Assembly (NCBI RefSeq): GCF_014699035.1
Contig: NZ_JACXAA010000003.1
Location: forward strand, 620,001 to 684,000
DNA from: Spirosoma validum
Lineage (GTDB): Bacteria > Bacteroidota > Bacteroidia > Cytophagales > Spirosomataceae
Length of the DNA stretch: 64,000 nt
Direction: 5' to 3'
Part shown: positions 54,981 to 62,240 of the stretch, piece after piece
How the letters are laid out: every line of letters begins with the position of its first letter
Numbering within the stretch: the stretch's first letter is position 1
The notes under the pieces: generated by a model
What the model saw: only the letters and a program-made list of their open reading frames with translations
Told to the model about the DNA's origin: nothing
Databases searched by the model: none
Made by a program: the position numbers and the translations under genes

Positions 54981-55544
54981 TTACTTCACCGTTCCCCGCA
55001 GAGCACGTGGGATTTCGATGCTGGCTACTGGGTTCGATGCCTGCTCAAGCATTTCCAGGTTTTGCAGCGGAATCTGACCAACCCGAACCGATTTGCCCAG
55101 ATCAAGACCTGATACGTCGACATCGATGAAATCAGGAATATTTTCGATAGCTCCTTTGACGCGCAGTTTCCGAACGCGTGTGACGAGCTTACCACCCTTC
55201 TGAACACCTGGAGCCGTGCCAATCAGACGAACCGGAACCGCAATTTTAACGGGTTTTTTGTCCGTCACCAGCAGGAAGTCGGCATGTAACAGCGTATCAC
55301 TAACTGGGTGGAACTGAGATTCCTGAAGGATAGCCCGGTACTCGTCGCCCTCAATGTTGAGTGCCACTTCATAAATATTGGGCGTATACAGCAAGTCACG
55401 GAACAGGATCGCCGGCGCGTAAAAATGCACCTGCTCTTCTCCGCCATACAATACGCACGGAACATTACCCTCGGCCCGAATCGCTTGTGATTCCGTGCGG
55501 CCGAGATTCGCTCGTTGATACCCTACAATCTCGATTTTTTTCAT
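54981..55544 (-). CDS. rplY: 50S ribosomal protein L25/general stress protein Ctc
   Basis: The 187-residue protein is the two-domain (Ctc/TL5) form of L25, which binds 5S rRNA. The N-terminal L25 barrel includes RTESQAIRAEGNVPCVLYG and ESQFHPVSDTLLHADFLLV; the C-terminal TL5-type domain follows (IAVPVRLIGTAPGVQKGG, DVSGLDLGKSVRV). The length is normal for Bacteroidota. The prs gene is upstream on the same strand, the usual neighbour in many bacteria, with a REP-like palindrome between them. Confidence 0.96.
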   Translation of the reverse strand: MKKIEIVGYQRANLGRTESQAIRAEGNVPCVLYGGEEQVHFYAPAILFRDLLYTPNIYEVALNIEGDEYRAILQESQFHPVSDTLLHADFLLVTDKKPVKIAVPVRLIGTAPGVQKGGKLVTRVRKLRVKGAIENIPDFIDVDVSGLDLGKSVRVGQIPLQNLEMLEQASNPVASIEIPRALRGTVK

Positions 55545-55592
55545 ACTATGTTTTGCCGAATGTCCACGTCCGGCCGAAAAAGATGAAAATTT

Positions 55593-55616
55593 CCGGGTGT
55601 GGACACCCGGTACTAC
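55593..55616. repeat. REP-like palindrome between prs and rplY
   Basis: CCGGGTGT-GG-ACACCCGG is a perfect 8-bp palindrome and is followed by TACTAC, the same end found in the element at 11925-11992. Confidence 0.55.
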
Positions 55617-55618
55617 GC

Positions 55619-56560
55619 TTAATTTTTTATAAACAATGAACTAATAGATTCATGATCCCGAATGCGGCCAATGGCTTTGGCAAATAACTCGGCCACCGAC
55701 AACACTCTGATTTTTTCGTTAGACTGCTTCAACGGTAACGTATCCGCAACAACTAACTCCTCCAGCACCGAACCGGCAATGTTTTCGTGCGCCCTACCCG
55801 ACATGATCGGGTGCGTACAAATTGCCCGTACGGACAAGGCACCTTTATCCAGAATAATCTGAGCCGCTTTGGCCATCGTGCCACCCGTATCGATCAAATC
55901 ATCGACCAGTACTACGTTGGCCCCTTCCACATCGCCGATGACCTGCATTGACGCAATTTCGTTGGCCCGTTTGCGGTGTTTATCGCACAGCACAATGTCG
56001 GCGTTGAAATGCTTCGCGAAGGTGCGGGCACGGTTGGCACCACCAACGTCCGGCGAAGCAACGACCAGATTCTCTAAATTCAGGCTTCGGATGTACGGCA
56101 CAAACACCGACGTACCTTCCAGATGATCGACCGGAAAGTCGAAAAAGCCCTGAATCTGTCCGGCATGAAGGTCAATCGTCATCAGCCGATCCACGCCCGA
56201 TGCGGCCAGCATGTTCGCTACTAGCTTAGCCGCAATCGACACCCGCGGTTTGTCTTTCCGATCCTGCCGGGCATAACCGAAGTACGGAATCACCACCGTT
56301 ACGTAGTGCGCCGAGGCTCGCCGGGCGGCATCGACCATCAGCAACAGTTCCATCAGGTTATCGCCGGGCGGGGGTGTCGACTGAATCAGAAACACGTCGC
56401 AACCCCGAACTGATTCCTCAAAACTGGGCGACATTTCTCCATCGCTAAACCGTCGGCAGGTATAACCCCCTAAGTCTTTGCCGTAGTAATGCGCAATTTT
56501 TTCAGCTAAATACGTTGACTGAGTGCCTGAAAAAATCTTAACCGGGTTGTAGGAAGCCAT
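55619..56560 (-). CDS. prs: Ribose-phosphate pyrophosphokinase (PRPP synthetase)
   Basis: The start at 56560 (MASYNPVKIFSGTQS) fits the family; an in-frame Met at 56584 would add eight residues. The 313-residue cytoplasmic enzyme makes PRPP from ribose 5-phosphate and ATP for nucleotide, His and Trp synthesis. It carries FSDGEMSPSFEESVRGCDVFLIQS, the flexible-loop region with YARQDRKDKPRVSIAAKL, and the PRPP-binding VVLVDDLIDTGGT. All catalytic features are complete and the length is normal. It is transcribed together with rplY. Confidence 0.97.
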   Translation of the reverse strand: MASYNPVKIFSGTQSTYLAEKIAHYYGKDLGGYTCRRFSDGEMSPSFEESVRGCDVFLIQSTPPPGDNLMELLLMVDAARRASAHYVTVVIPYFGYARQDRKDKPRVSIAAKLVANMLAASGVDRLMTIDLHAGQIQGFFDFPVDHLEGTSVFVPYIRSLNLENLVVASPDVGGANRARTFAKHFNADIVLCDKHRKRANEIASMQVIGDVEGANVVLVDDLIDTGGTMAKAAQIILDKGALSVRAICTHPIMSGRAHENIAGSVLEELVVADTLPLKQSNEKIRVLSVAELFAKAIGRIRDHESISSLFIKN

Positions 56561-56647
56561 GAGTGCCGGACAAATTTCCCGCAAAGGTACGGAAAAACCG
56601 GGCAGGTTGCGCTCAAAACGTAAATGTTTGTCAATGAAACGCGCGTA

Positions 56648-57220
56648 TTATTTTCCCGAAACCGACGAACGGAGCCGAATTTTCTGATAAACAGTCACGC
56701 TTAGCAGAGCGGCCAGCATACCCACAAAAGCGCCCATCAGCACATCGAGCGGGTAATGAGCGGCTACGTAGATGCGACTATACGACACGAGGGCTGCCCA
56801 CAGGAATATCCACTTTGGCCAGCTATACTGTTTGCCAAACAGCAGCCAAAGACTCATCGCCAGGGCAAACGTCGTGGCTGCGTGTGAGGAGACAAAACCA
56901 AATCGACCGCCACATTCCATTACCGGATGAATCAGTTTTTGAAGTGCCAGTTCGTGACAGGGACGGAGTCGATGGGTGAGGGGTTTAATGATCGACGAGG
57001 CCAGTTGATCGCCAAGGGCTACAGCGGCACCAATGGTGAGTAACAAGCCGATCGCCTGTTTTCGGTACCGGTAGATCAGCCAGCCAACGAGCAGGGCATA
57101 AAAGGGAATCCAGGTATTCCGTTCCGTTACCCAGATCATCAGCGGATCGAGCCAGGGCGCGTTGACGTTGTTCAGCCAGAGAAAGAGATCGGTGTCGAGT
57201 TGATTAAGCGTTTGTAGCAC
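56648..57220 (-). CDS. PAP2 family phosphatase
   Basis: The 190-residue membrane protein has the three PAP2 signature motifs: KPLTHRLRP, SSHAATTF (usual PSGH position) and SRIYVAAHYPLDVLMG with the catalytic His and Asp. About five hydrophobic helices surround them. Likely substrates are lipid phosphates such as undecaprenyl pyrophosphate or phosphatidate at the periplasmic side; which one is not known. Its first codons overlap the end of the Uma2 gene by 17 bp, so the two are translated from one message. Confidence 0.92.
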   Translation of the reverse strand: MLQTLNQLDTDLFLWLNNVNAPWLDPLMIWVTERNTWIPFYALLVGWLIYRYRKQAIGLLLTIGAAVALGDQLASSIIKPLTHRLRPCHELALQKLIHPVMECGGRFGFVSSHAATTFALAMSLWLLFGKQYSWPKWIFLWAALVSYSRIYVAAHYPLDVLMGAFVGMLAALLSVTVYQKIRLRSSVSGK

Positions 57221-57899
57221 TGTTGTTGGTCATGCTCACTTTGTGGTAGATATCCTGCATCGACAAAGTAACATCACCAATGGTAACAATCATAGTGAGC
57301 GTAGCATAATCTTCGTTGAGCCAATGGTGACTATCCTGTTGTTTGGTATAAACCGAAACAAAGGGTACTCCCTGTTCAATATATATAATATGCTGTACTG
57401 ATTCCAGTTGTTTGTAGTAACGTAGCTTGACATGCATATCCTCCCGGTACATTGAATCGGAATAAACCTCAACCAAAATGTATGGATTAGTAATACTTGA
57501 CTCCTGGCCTTTTCTGGAAAACAGCTGACTTTCGCCTTTCATAACCAGCACATCGGGCTTGACGGCTAATTCGCAGGACGGTATGTATACCAGCTTATTA
57601 CTACCCATTACACGAATGTCTGGTATATTATAAAAAGCTGTTCTTAATGCTGCTCTAACATTTAAAACTATCGTTTTGTGTCTATCACTTGACATGCCAA
57701 TTTGTGCCCGAATTTGATCGCTTGCATACTCGATGTCGTACTCTATCGGGAAAGGCTCTTCGCTCATCTCACCCGGTGAAGCGGTAATAAATACCACGTC
57801 TTCATGCTTGAGCCGTTCGGTTATTTGCCTTGCAAGAGGGGCACTTACGAAATACTCGTGGGTTTTATTAAAGATATGTGATTGCTCCAACCTTAACAA
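57204..57899 (-). CDS. Uma2 family (DUF820) PD-(D/E)XK nuclease-like protein
   Basis: The 231-residue protein has the C-terminal Uma2 core: the acidic residue in AVKPDVLVMKG, the Glu in NPYILVEVYSDS, then MHVKLRYYKQLESVQHIIYIEQG. In place of the usual ExK the strand reads VEVYS, so the Lys is not at its canonical spot. Uma2 proteins are numerous in Cytophagales and cyanobacteria; their role is unsettled. The first 60 residues, HEYFVSAPLARQITERL, differ from ordinary Uma2 starts. It is the upstream gene of the PAP2 pair. Confidence 0.75.
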   Translation of the reverse strand: MLRLEQSHIFNKTHEYFVSAPLARQITERLKHEDVVFITASPGEMSEEPFPIEYDIEYASDQIRAQIGMSSDRHKTIVLNVRAALRTAFYNIPDIRVMGSNKLVYIPSCELAVKPDVLVMKGESQLFSRKGQESSITNPYILVEVYSDSMYREDMHVKLRYYKQLESVQHIIYIEQGVPFVSVYTKQQDSHHWLNEDYATLTMIVTIGDVTLSMQDIYHKVSMTNNSATNA

Positions 57900-57977
57900 T
57901 CTAATTGCTGTAACTTGTAGATTAACTATGCTCTGCTGATAGAGTTATTGACCGTTAGATGCTAAACTCAGCATATT

Positions 57978-58238
57978 ATGACCAGAATGGTAAGTGAACA
58001 CAGTGCTTTAGCTGCTCTGTACTGGTTTTTTTACTTAATCAGCGGCTATGTAGGCTTGGGTAGCATAACTATACTTTTTATTCCAATAGCTAGTATCCAT
58101 TGCCTGGCTTTGATAATTCGAGCTTTAACCGCTTCTGCGCCTGACCGTTGTCGATATTGGCTTAGTCTTCTGAGCGTATTGCTTGTAGCAGGTATTGGGT
58201 TAGCTGTATTCCTTATGGTAGCCAACGTAGATGATTAA
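57978..58238 (+). CDS. Small membrane protein, unknown
   Basis: The 86-residue protein has three likely membrane segments (ALAALYWFFYLISGYVGLGS, ITILFIPIASIHCLALII, and YWLSLLSVLLVAGIGLAVFLMV) linked by an arginine-containing loop (TASAPDRCR). It is divergent from the Uma2 gene and convergent with the isomerase gene. No family is recognised. The consistent hydrophobic pattern supports a real gene, but there is no other evidence. Confidence 0.5.
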   Translation: MTRMVSEHSALAALYWFFYLISGYVGLGSITILFIPIASIHCLALIIRALTASAPDRCRYWLSLLSVLLVAGIGLAVFLMVANVDD

Positions 58239-58289
58239 TAATTCAGCTATTGTGACCTAGGAAGCCAAATTCGAGTATCTGTTGCTGAT

Positions 58290-59219
58290 CTACAACACCA
58301 GAAACTGACTGAGGTAGTTCCGGGCGGTTAGAATAGCGGTTTTTACATCCTCCGGGCTGCTTTCGTAGGCTTTGTCTTCGACTTCGATACAAACCGGTCC
58401 CCGATAGCGAACGTCGGTCAGGGCTGCGAAGAAATTGCGCCAGCGGACATCGCCCAAACCAGGCAATTTGGGCGAATGATACTCCAGCGGATTGGCCATA
58501 ATCCCCACCCGATTGAGTTTATCAGGATACAGTTTCACGTCTTTAAGGTGGATGTGATGCAGGCGGTCGCGATAATCGTAAATAGGCCGGATTTCGTCCA
58601 TCATTTGCCAGATCATGTGGCTTGGATCGTAGTTCAGGCCCAGCGCCCGCGACGGAATGATCTCAAACATGCGGTCCCAGATGGCGGGGGTGGTTGCGAG
58701 GTTTTTGCCGCCTGGCCATTCATCGTCCGTGAACCACATCGGGCAGTTCTCGATACCGATCTTTACGTTGCATTCCTCGGCTACCTTTACGATGGCAGGC
58801 CAGTGCTCGGCGTATAGTTTCAGATTGTCGGTGATGCTCAGCGAGGGGTTGCGGCCAATGAACGTATTGACAACAGGAACCGCATCGGCGGACCGGTCCA
58901 GTTTGGCAGCCGCCCGAATAATTTTCTTGATGTGTTCCCGGTAGAATTCGGCCTGTTCCGGATTGGGGTCGAGTGGATTCGGGTAATACCCCAAGCCTGA
59001 AATGGAAACGTGATGCAACCGGGTCAGGGTACGAATCTGCTCAATGGGCAGGTTATCGACATCGACGTGTGTTACACCCGCATAACGCCGGGTGTCGCTT
59101 CCCCCGCTGGGCCAGCACATCAGTTCTACGCATTTGAACTTGTGATCGGATGCAAATTGCAATACGCCATTCAGATCATAATCAGCCAGAATCGCCGAAA
59201 CAAAGCCAAGGTTAAGCAT
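58290..59219 (-). CDS. Sugar phosphate isomerase/epimerase (xylose isomerase-like TIM barrel)
   Basis: The ATG at 59219 (MLNLGFVSAILADYDL) is chosen; an upstream TTG could add four residues. The 309-residue protein is an AP endonuclease 2-type TIM barrel with metal-site candidates in KIGIENCPMWFTD, NYDPSHMIWQ, IHHIHLKDVKL-like strand (LHHIHLKDVKLYP) and VCIEVEDKAYE. Such proteins isomerise or epimerise sugars, or act in inositol and related sugar breakdown. No signal peptide is seen. It stands alone, facing the operator region at 59525. The substrate is unknown. Confidence 0.85.
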   Translation of the reverse strand: MLNLGFVSAILADYDLNGVLQFASDHKFKCVELMCWPSGGSDTRRYAGVTHVDVDNLPIEQIRTLTRLHHVSISGLGYYPNPLDPNPEQAEFYREHIKKIIRAAAKLDRSADAVPVVNTFIGRNPSLSITDNLKLYAEHWPAIVKVAEECNVKIGIENCPMWFTDDEWPGGKNLATTPAIWDRMFEIIPSRALGLNYDPSHMIWQMMDEIRPIYDYRDRLHHIHLKDVKLYPDKLNRVGIMANPLEYHSPKLPGLGDVRWRNFFAALTDVRYRGPVCIEVEDKAYESSPEDVKTAILTARNYLSQFLVL

Positions 59220-59524
59220 GTGATGAAACAAGACCGGTACGTCGGTGCGATGAAAAGTTAAGGAACGTCGATTGCGTCAATCCTGATCCGTTTGGTACAG
59301 AAACCCGTGAACAGATCGGGGAAACACGAATTACGTACTGACAAAAATAAGGGGAGGATTTTTAAAAGCCTTTCATTCGTGCTTCGGGATCGTTGAAGGG
59401 GCTGAAAAAGCCAGCAAGACAGACTCATTACATAACCACTTATCCGATGATTTAGACGGTCTATAGCCTGATTCCCGCACTTCATCAGAATTTGATTTCG
59501 CACCCGGAAAGCGACCCCTAGTTT

Positions 59525-59561
59525 TGTCCGCAAATGAACAAGGTTTGTCCACTTGCGGACA
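59525..59561. promoter_or_regulatory. Double-dyad operator (TGTCC-N6-GGACA type), copy 3
   Basis: TGTCCGCAAATGAACA (59525-59540, one mismatch) and TGTCCACTTGCGGACA (59546-59561) are separated by 5 nt, as in copies 1 and 2. It is in the 466-bp divergent region between the isomerase gene and the exported protein gene at 59686, ending 124 bp before the latter. No other gene is seen in that region. Confidence 0.7.
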
Positions 59562-59685
59562 TAGACAAGGCTTGGTGTAAAGATTAACTTGCTGATAATC
59601 AGATAAAAATCTAATTGGCACAAGCTTTGGACTAATCATAGCAACACAGTAAACAACTAATTTAACCACCAAACACGACACGACC

Positions 59686-60066
59686 ATGTTACCAGTAATG
59701 ACTAAAATTGCCGCTTCTTTTTTGTTGAGTGCTTCTACATTGATCAATCCTACGCCAACGACACCGAAGGCTCTTTCGTTTGATGCCAGCGCTTATGTGA
59801 CCGTTAACCATGAAATTCGGGTGGCCGTCGCAAAAACCGCCGAAGCTCCCGTTGACATTGTCTTACGGGGTCAAAACAATCAGGTGCTGTTTCAGCAGAG
59901 CGTGAGCAAGAAAGACACAAAGTATGCTGTAAAACTGAATGTTGATCAACTGACTGATGGTCAATATGAGCTGGAAGTGAAATCGGCTGAAGGGAGCATC
60001 CGTAAGCAACTGACGGTATCAACACAGCCCGCCCAGCAAACCAGCCGTTCGATTGCTATGCAGTAA
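59686..60066 (+). CDS. Small exported beta-sandwich-like protein (DUF3244-like)
   Basis: The 126-residue protein has a signal peptide (MTKIAASFLLSASTLI, alternative start Met5) and a single Ig-like beta domain (VNHEIRVAVAKTAEAPVDIVL, QVLFQQSVSKKDTKYAVKLNV, LTDGQYELEVKSAEGSIRKQL). The LxxGxYxLxV ending recalls DUF3244 and T9SS-type domains. It is probably periplasmic or secreted. It is the likely target of the double-dyad operator upstream, which connects it to the PadR-permease genes far away at the other end of the window. A strong terminator follows. The function is unknown. Confidence 0.7.
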   Translation: MLPVMTKIAASFLLSASTLINPTPTTPKALSFDASAYVTVNHEIRVAVAKTAEAPVDIVLRGQNNQVLFQQSVSKKDTKYAVKLNVDQLTDGQYELEVKSAEGSIRKQLTVSTQPAQQTSRSIAMQ

Positions 60067-60086
60067 TCATACGAATAGAAAATAAG

Positions 60087-60126
60087 AAACAACCAAAGCC
60101 CGGCACTCGTCGGGCTTTGGTTGTTT
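60087..60126 (+). terminator. Rho-independent terminator
   Basis: AAACAACCAAAGCCCG (60087-60102) pairs perfectly over 16 bp with CGGGCTTTGGTTGTTT (60111-60126), loop of 8 nt, right behind the gene at 59686. Confidence 0.9.
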
Positions 60127-60134
60127 TGACGAAG

Positions 60135-60218
60135 TACGTAGCACTGGGGTAGAAACCGGCACAATCCATTTTGTATTTCGTCAGTTACGTCGGGTGCTAC
60201 CCCGGTGATACATACGTA
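60135..60218. repeat. REP-like inverted repeat
   Basis: TACGTAGCACTGGGGTAG (60135-60152) pairs with CTACCCCGGTG plus ATACATACGTA ending near 60218. It carries the GTAGCAC end of the REP-like family noted elsewhere. Confidence 0.5.
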
Positions 60219-60265
60219 CTGCTAAGTACTCAAGTACAAATAGCTTAGATTATTTTAAGAGGGCG

Positions 60266-60352
60266 TTTTTGTCATGCTGACGCAGGAAGCATCTTCGGTA
60301 ACTGAGATAATGCCTGCTAGCGAAGATGCTTCCTGCGTCAGCATGACAAAAA
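60266..60352. repeat. Long hairpin element with perfect 32-bp arms
   Basis: The arms 60266-60297 and 60321-60352 (key words TTTTTGTCATGCTGACG and CGTCAGCATGACAAAAA) are perfect complements around a 23-nt loop. Flanking TAGATTATTT/AAATAATCTA also pair. The first bases and plan match the element at 29891-29973. It could be a non-autonomous mobile or REP-type element that also works as terminator for the protease gene. Confidence 0.75.
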
Positions 60353-60382
60353 ATAATCTAATGTATTTTACTAACCCACTTA

Positions 60383-61213
60383 TCAATCAATACGTATTAG
60401 TTTCCTGCGCTGATCAATGGTCAGGATGTGCTCTTTTAAAAAATCTTCCCCTATGATGACCTGGTTGGCTCTGTTGGAATAATAAACTTTCTGACCGCTT
60501 ACCTTAATGTTTCCCAGCCTGAGTTCATCCGTAATAAGCGCTTCCTGCATGGTGAAGGTCGTGTTGGCCATCGTGATGATTCGTTGGTTGGGCGTATTGA
60601 CGTAGTGAATGCCGGTCAGCAAATACATCGGTACGTGGAAAGACACATCTGACCCCGTATCCAGACTGAAGAACAAATCCTTTTGCCCGATTTTCCCGGT
60701 AACGACAAAAGGCTTCTGATAGCTGAGAACTCCACCAGCGCGCGCATCCAGGGCCTCATGCGACACAAGCAACTGCTGGGCCGGACCATCGATCGTTAAG
60801 AGATAATTGTAGAAAAAATCCCGGCCAATGACGCCATCAATCGGTGCTTGTTTCGGACTGGCCTTGTAATCACTCGCAACCAGTTTGAGACCCGAGTGCG
60901 AAATCGAACCAACGCTGAGCTTATCGACAGCGACCAGAATCTCCCGTTTTACCTGATCGCCACTCGTGTTTTCCTGGAAGCCGACAATGTTTAACTGAAG
61001 TTCTTTCGCGACGCGGTAATCGATCCGTCCAATCCCGGACACTCCGGAATCCAGCCTGAACTGATAAGGCCCATGCCCGTTGATGTGAACCGCTACGTAG
61101 ATCAAATTCTCCCGGATCGTAAACGGAATCGTTTGCCGACCCGATTGACCAACCGCCAACTCACTGAACAGGAAAGAAAGGGTAACGAACGCTCGGGCGA
61201 AAGTACGTAGCAT
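60383..61213 (-). CDS. Exported retropepsin-like aspartyl protease
   Basis: The start at 61213 (MLRTFARAFVTLSFLFSELA) gives a good signal peptide; an in-frame Met at 61261 would put 16 charged residues in front of it. The 276-residue protein has two aspartyl protease triads, YQFRLDSGVSGIG in the first half and LFFSLDTGSDVSF in the second, so one chain could form the bilobed pepsin-like active site. DGVIGRDFF and VIIGEDFL mark the usual following strands. Families of this kind in Bacteroidota are periplasmic or secreted; the substrate is unknown. Confidence 0.85.
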   Translation of the reverse strand: MLRTFARAFVTLSFLFSELAVGQSGRQTIPFTIRENLIYVAVHINGHGPYQFRLDSGVSGIGRIDYRVAKELQLNIVGFQENTSGDQVKREILVAVDKLSVGSISHSGLKLVASDYKASPKQAPIDGVIGRDFFYNYLLTIDGPAQQLLVSHEALDARAGGVLSYQKPFVVTGKIGQKDLFFSLDTGSDVSFHVPMYLLTGIHYVNTPNQRIITMANTTFTMQEALITDELRLGNIKVSGQKVYYSNRANQVIIGEDFLKEHILTIDQRRKLIRID

Positions 61214-61261
61214 GCAATACGGCTGTGATTTCAGGCTTATCCTTCGCTGTGAACGAGCCAT

Positions 61262-61939
61262 AATTGCCTTTAGTATATTAATTATCGTAAGCTACATCAA
61301 GCTCACAAGTATAACCTGGCTGACGATTATCTAGTGAAACTGACGTTTACTGATGCATGAACCAGTCTTTAAAAATCCGCACGATGACATTTGATTAATC
61401 CGCTTAGTAATGCCATGTCCGTATAATAAACTTTATAACCTCACTCACGAGTCAATAACAGTATAAAACGAAAAGTGGGAGTCAGATACATTTCTGAAAA
61501 TCAAATATTTAAGTGTTTACAACTTTTATAGTATACATTATTTTATTTTATGTGTATAAACGATAGAAATAACTTATATTTACATTAATTTATTTACTGC
61601 GACATTAAAAGTCATATTTGAAGACTGACAGCAAAAATACAAAAAAACGCATAAGTAATTGAATATAAGATACTTACCGAAAAGGTAACTCTAACAAGTA
61701 AGCGTCTGAAGAACAGCAAGAGAATTATAGCAACAATATTTATAAATGGAAAAGAGTATTACTTTCGTATCTTCAACTTGATACAATTTAAAATTAGCAT
61801 TAGCTGCTATTGCCATAAGCAGTTGTTGAGGTTGTAATATTTTGTTTGGAAGAAATTTTATGATGTAATATATTATACACGTAAAATAAAAAAATATATA
61901 CTTTAATGTTACTATGTACCTAAGCAGTACTAAATCGAG
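61262..61939. other. AT-rich boundary region, no gene called
   Basis: Base composition drops sharply from about 61490 and stays AT-rich to the window end. No tRNA, integrase remnant or direct-repeat attachment site is visible. Frames seen here are short and lack start context. It is probably the edge of horizontally acquired DNA. Confidence 0.5.
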
Positions 61940-62179
61940 ATGTTTAAAAAAAATATTCACATCTATTTTGACAGGCCCATAAGTCAAGAAAAGATTAAAT
62001 CTTTTAAGGAGAATCTATATTACTATGACTTAGAATTCTTTGGTCAAGTTAATTCTAACGATATCATTGGAGTATTACAATCATCAGGAATGTTTCAGCT
62101 AATAAAAGCGCCTTTAATAAAGGCGCTTGACCAATCTGGTCTAGGAGAATATGTAAAAAGCCTTGACATTACAAATTAA
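61940..62179 (+). CDS. Small hypothetical protein in the AT-rich island
   Basis: The 79-residue protein (MFKKNIHIYFDRPISQEKIK, VLQSSGMFQLIKAPLIKALDQ) has no signal peptide or membrane helix. Its A/T-rich codons match the DGQHR gene that faces it. A 56-bp palindrome starting 5 bp after its stop codon would end both transcripts. I do not recognise the family; it resembles a small mixed alpha/beta protein. It may be part of the same accessory module as the DGQHR gene or an unrelated cargo gene. Confidence 0.55.
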   Translation: MFKKNIHIYFDRPISQEKIKSFKENLYYYDLEFFGQVNSNDIIGVLQSSGMFQLIKAPLIKALDQSGLGEYVKSLDITN

Positions 62180-62184
62180 TAAAT

Positions 62185-62240
62185 AGATAAATAAAAAAGG
62201 AGAGAGACATATATATGTCTCTCTCCTTTTTTATTTATCT
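62185..62240. terminator. 56-bp perfect palindrome, bidirectional terminator
   Basis: The sequence 62185-62240 is identical to its reverse complement over 28 bases on each side of the centre (key words AAAAAAGGAGAGAGACAT and ATGTCTCTCTCCTTTTTT). A- and T-tracts flank the stem, so it suits convergent termination. It overlaps the last codons of the DGQHR gene. Confidence 0.8.

Noticed and set aside
61214..61939. tRNA gene or attachment site at the island border
   Set aside because: No cloverleaf-like sequence or matching direct repeats could be found by eye.
61691..61987. 98-codon minus-strand frame rich in Ile, Phe and Tyr in the AT-rich region
   Set aside because: It overlaps the start of the better candidate at 61940 and its hydrophobicity is what AT-rich non-coding DNA gives by chance.
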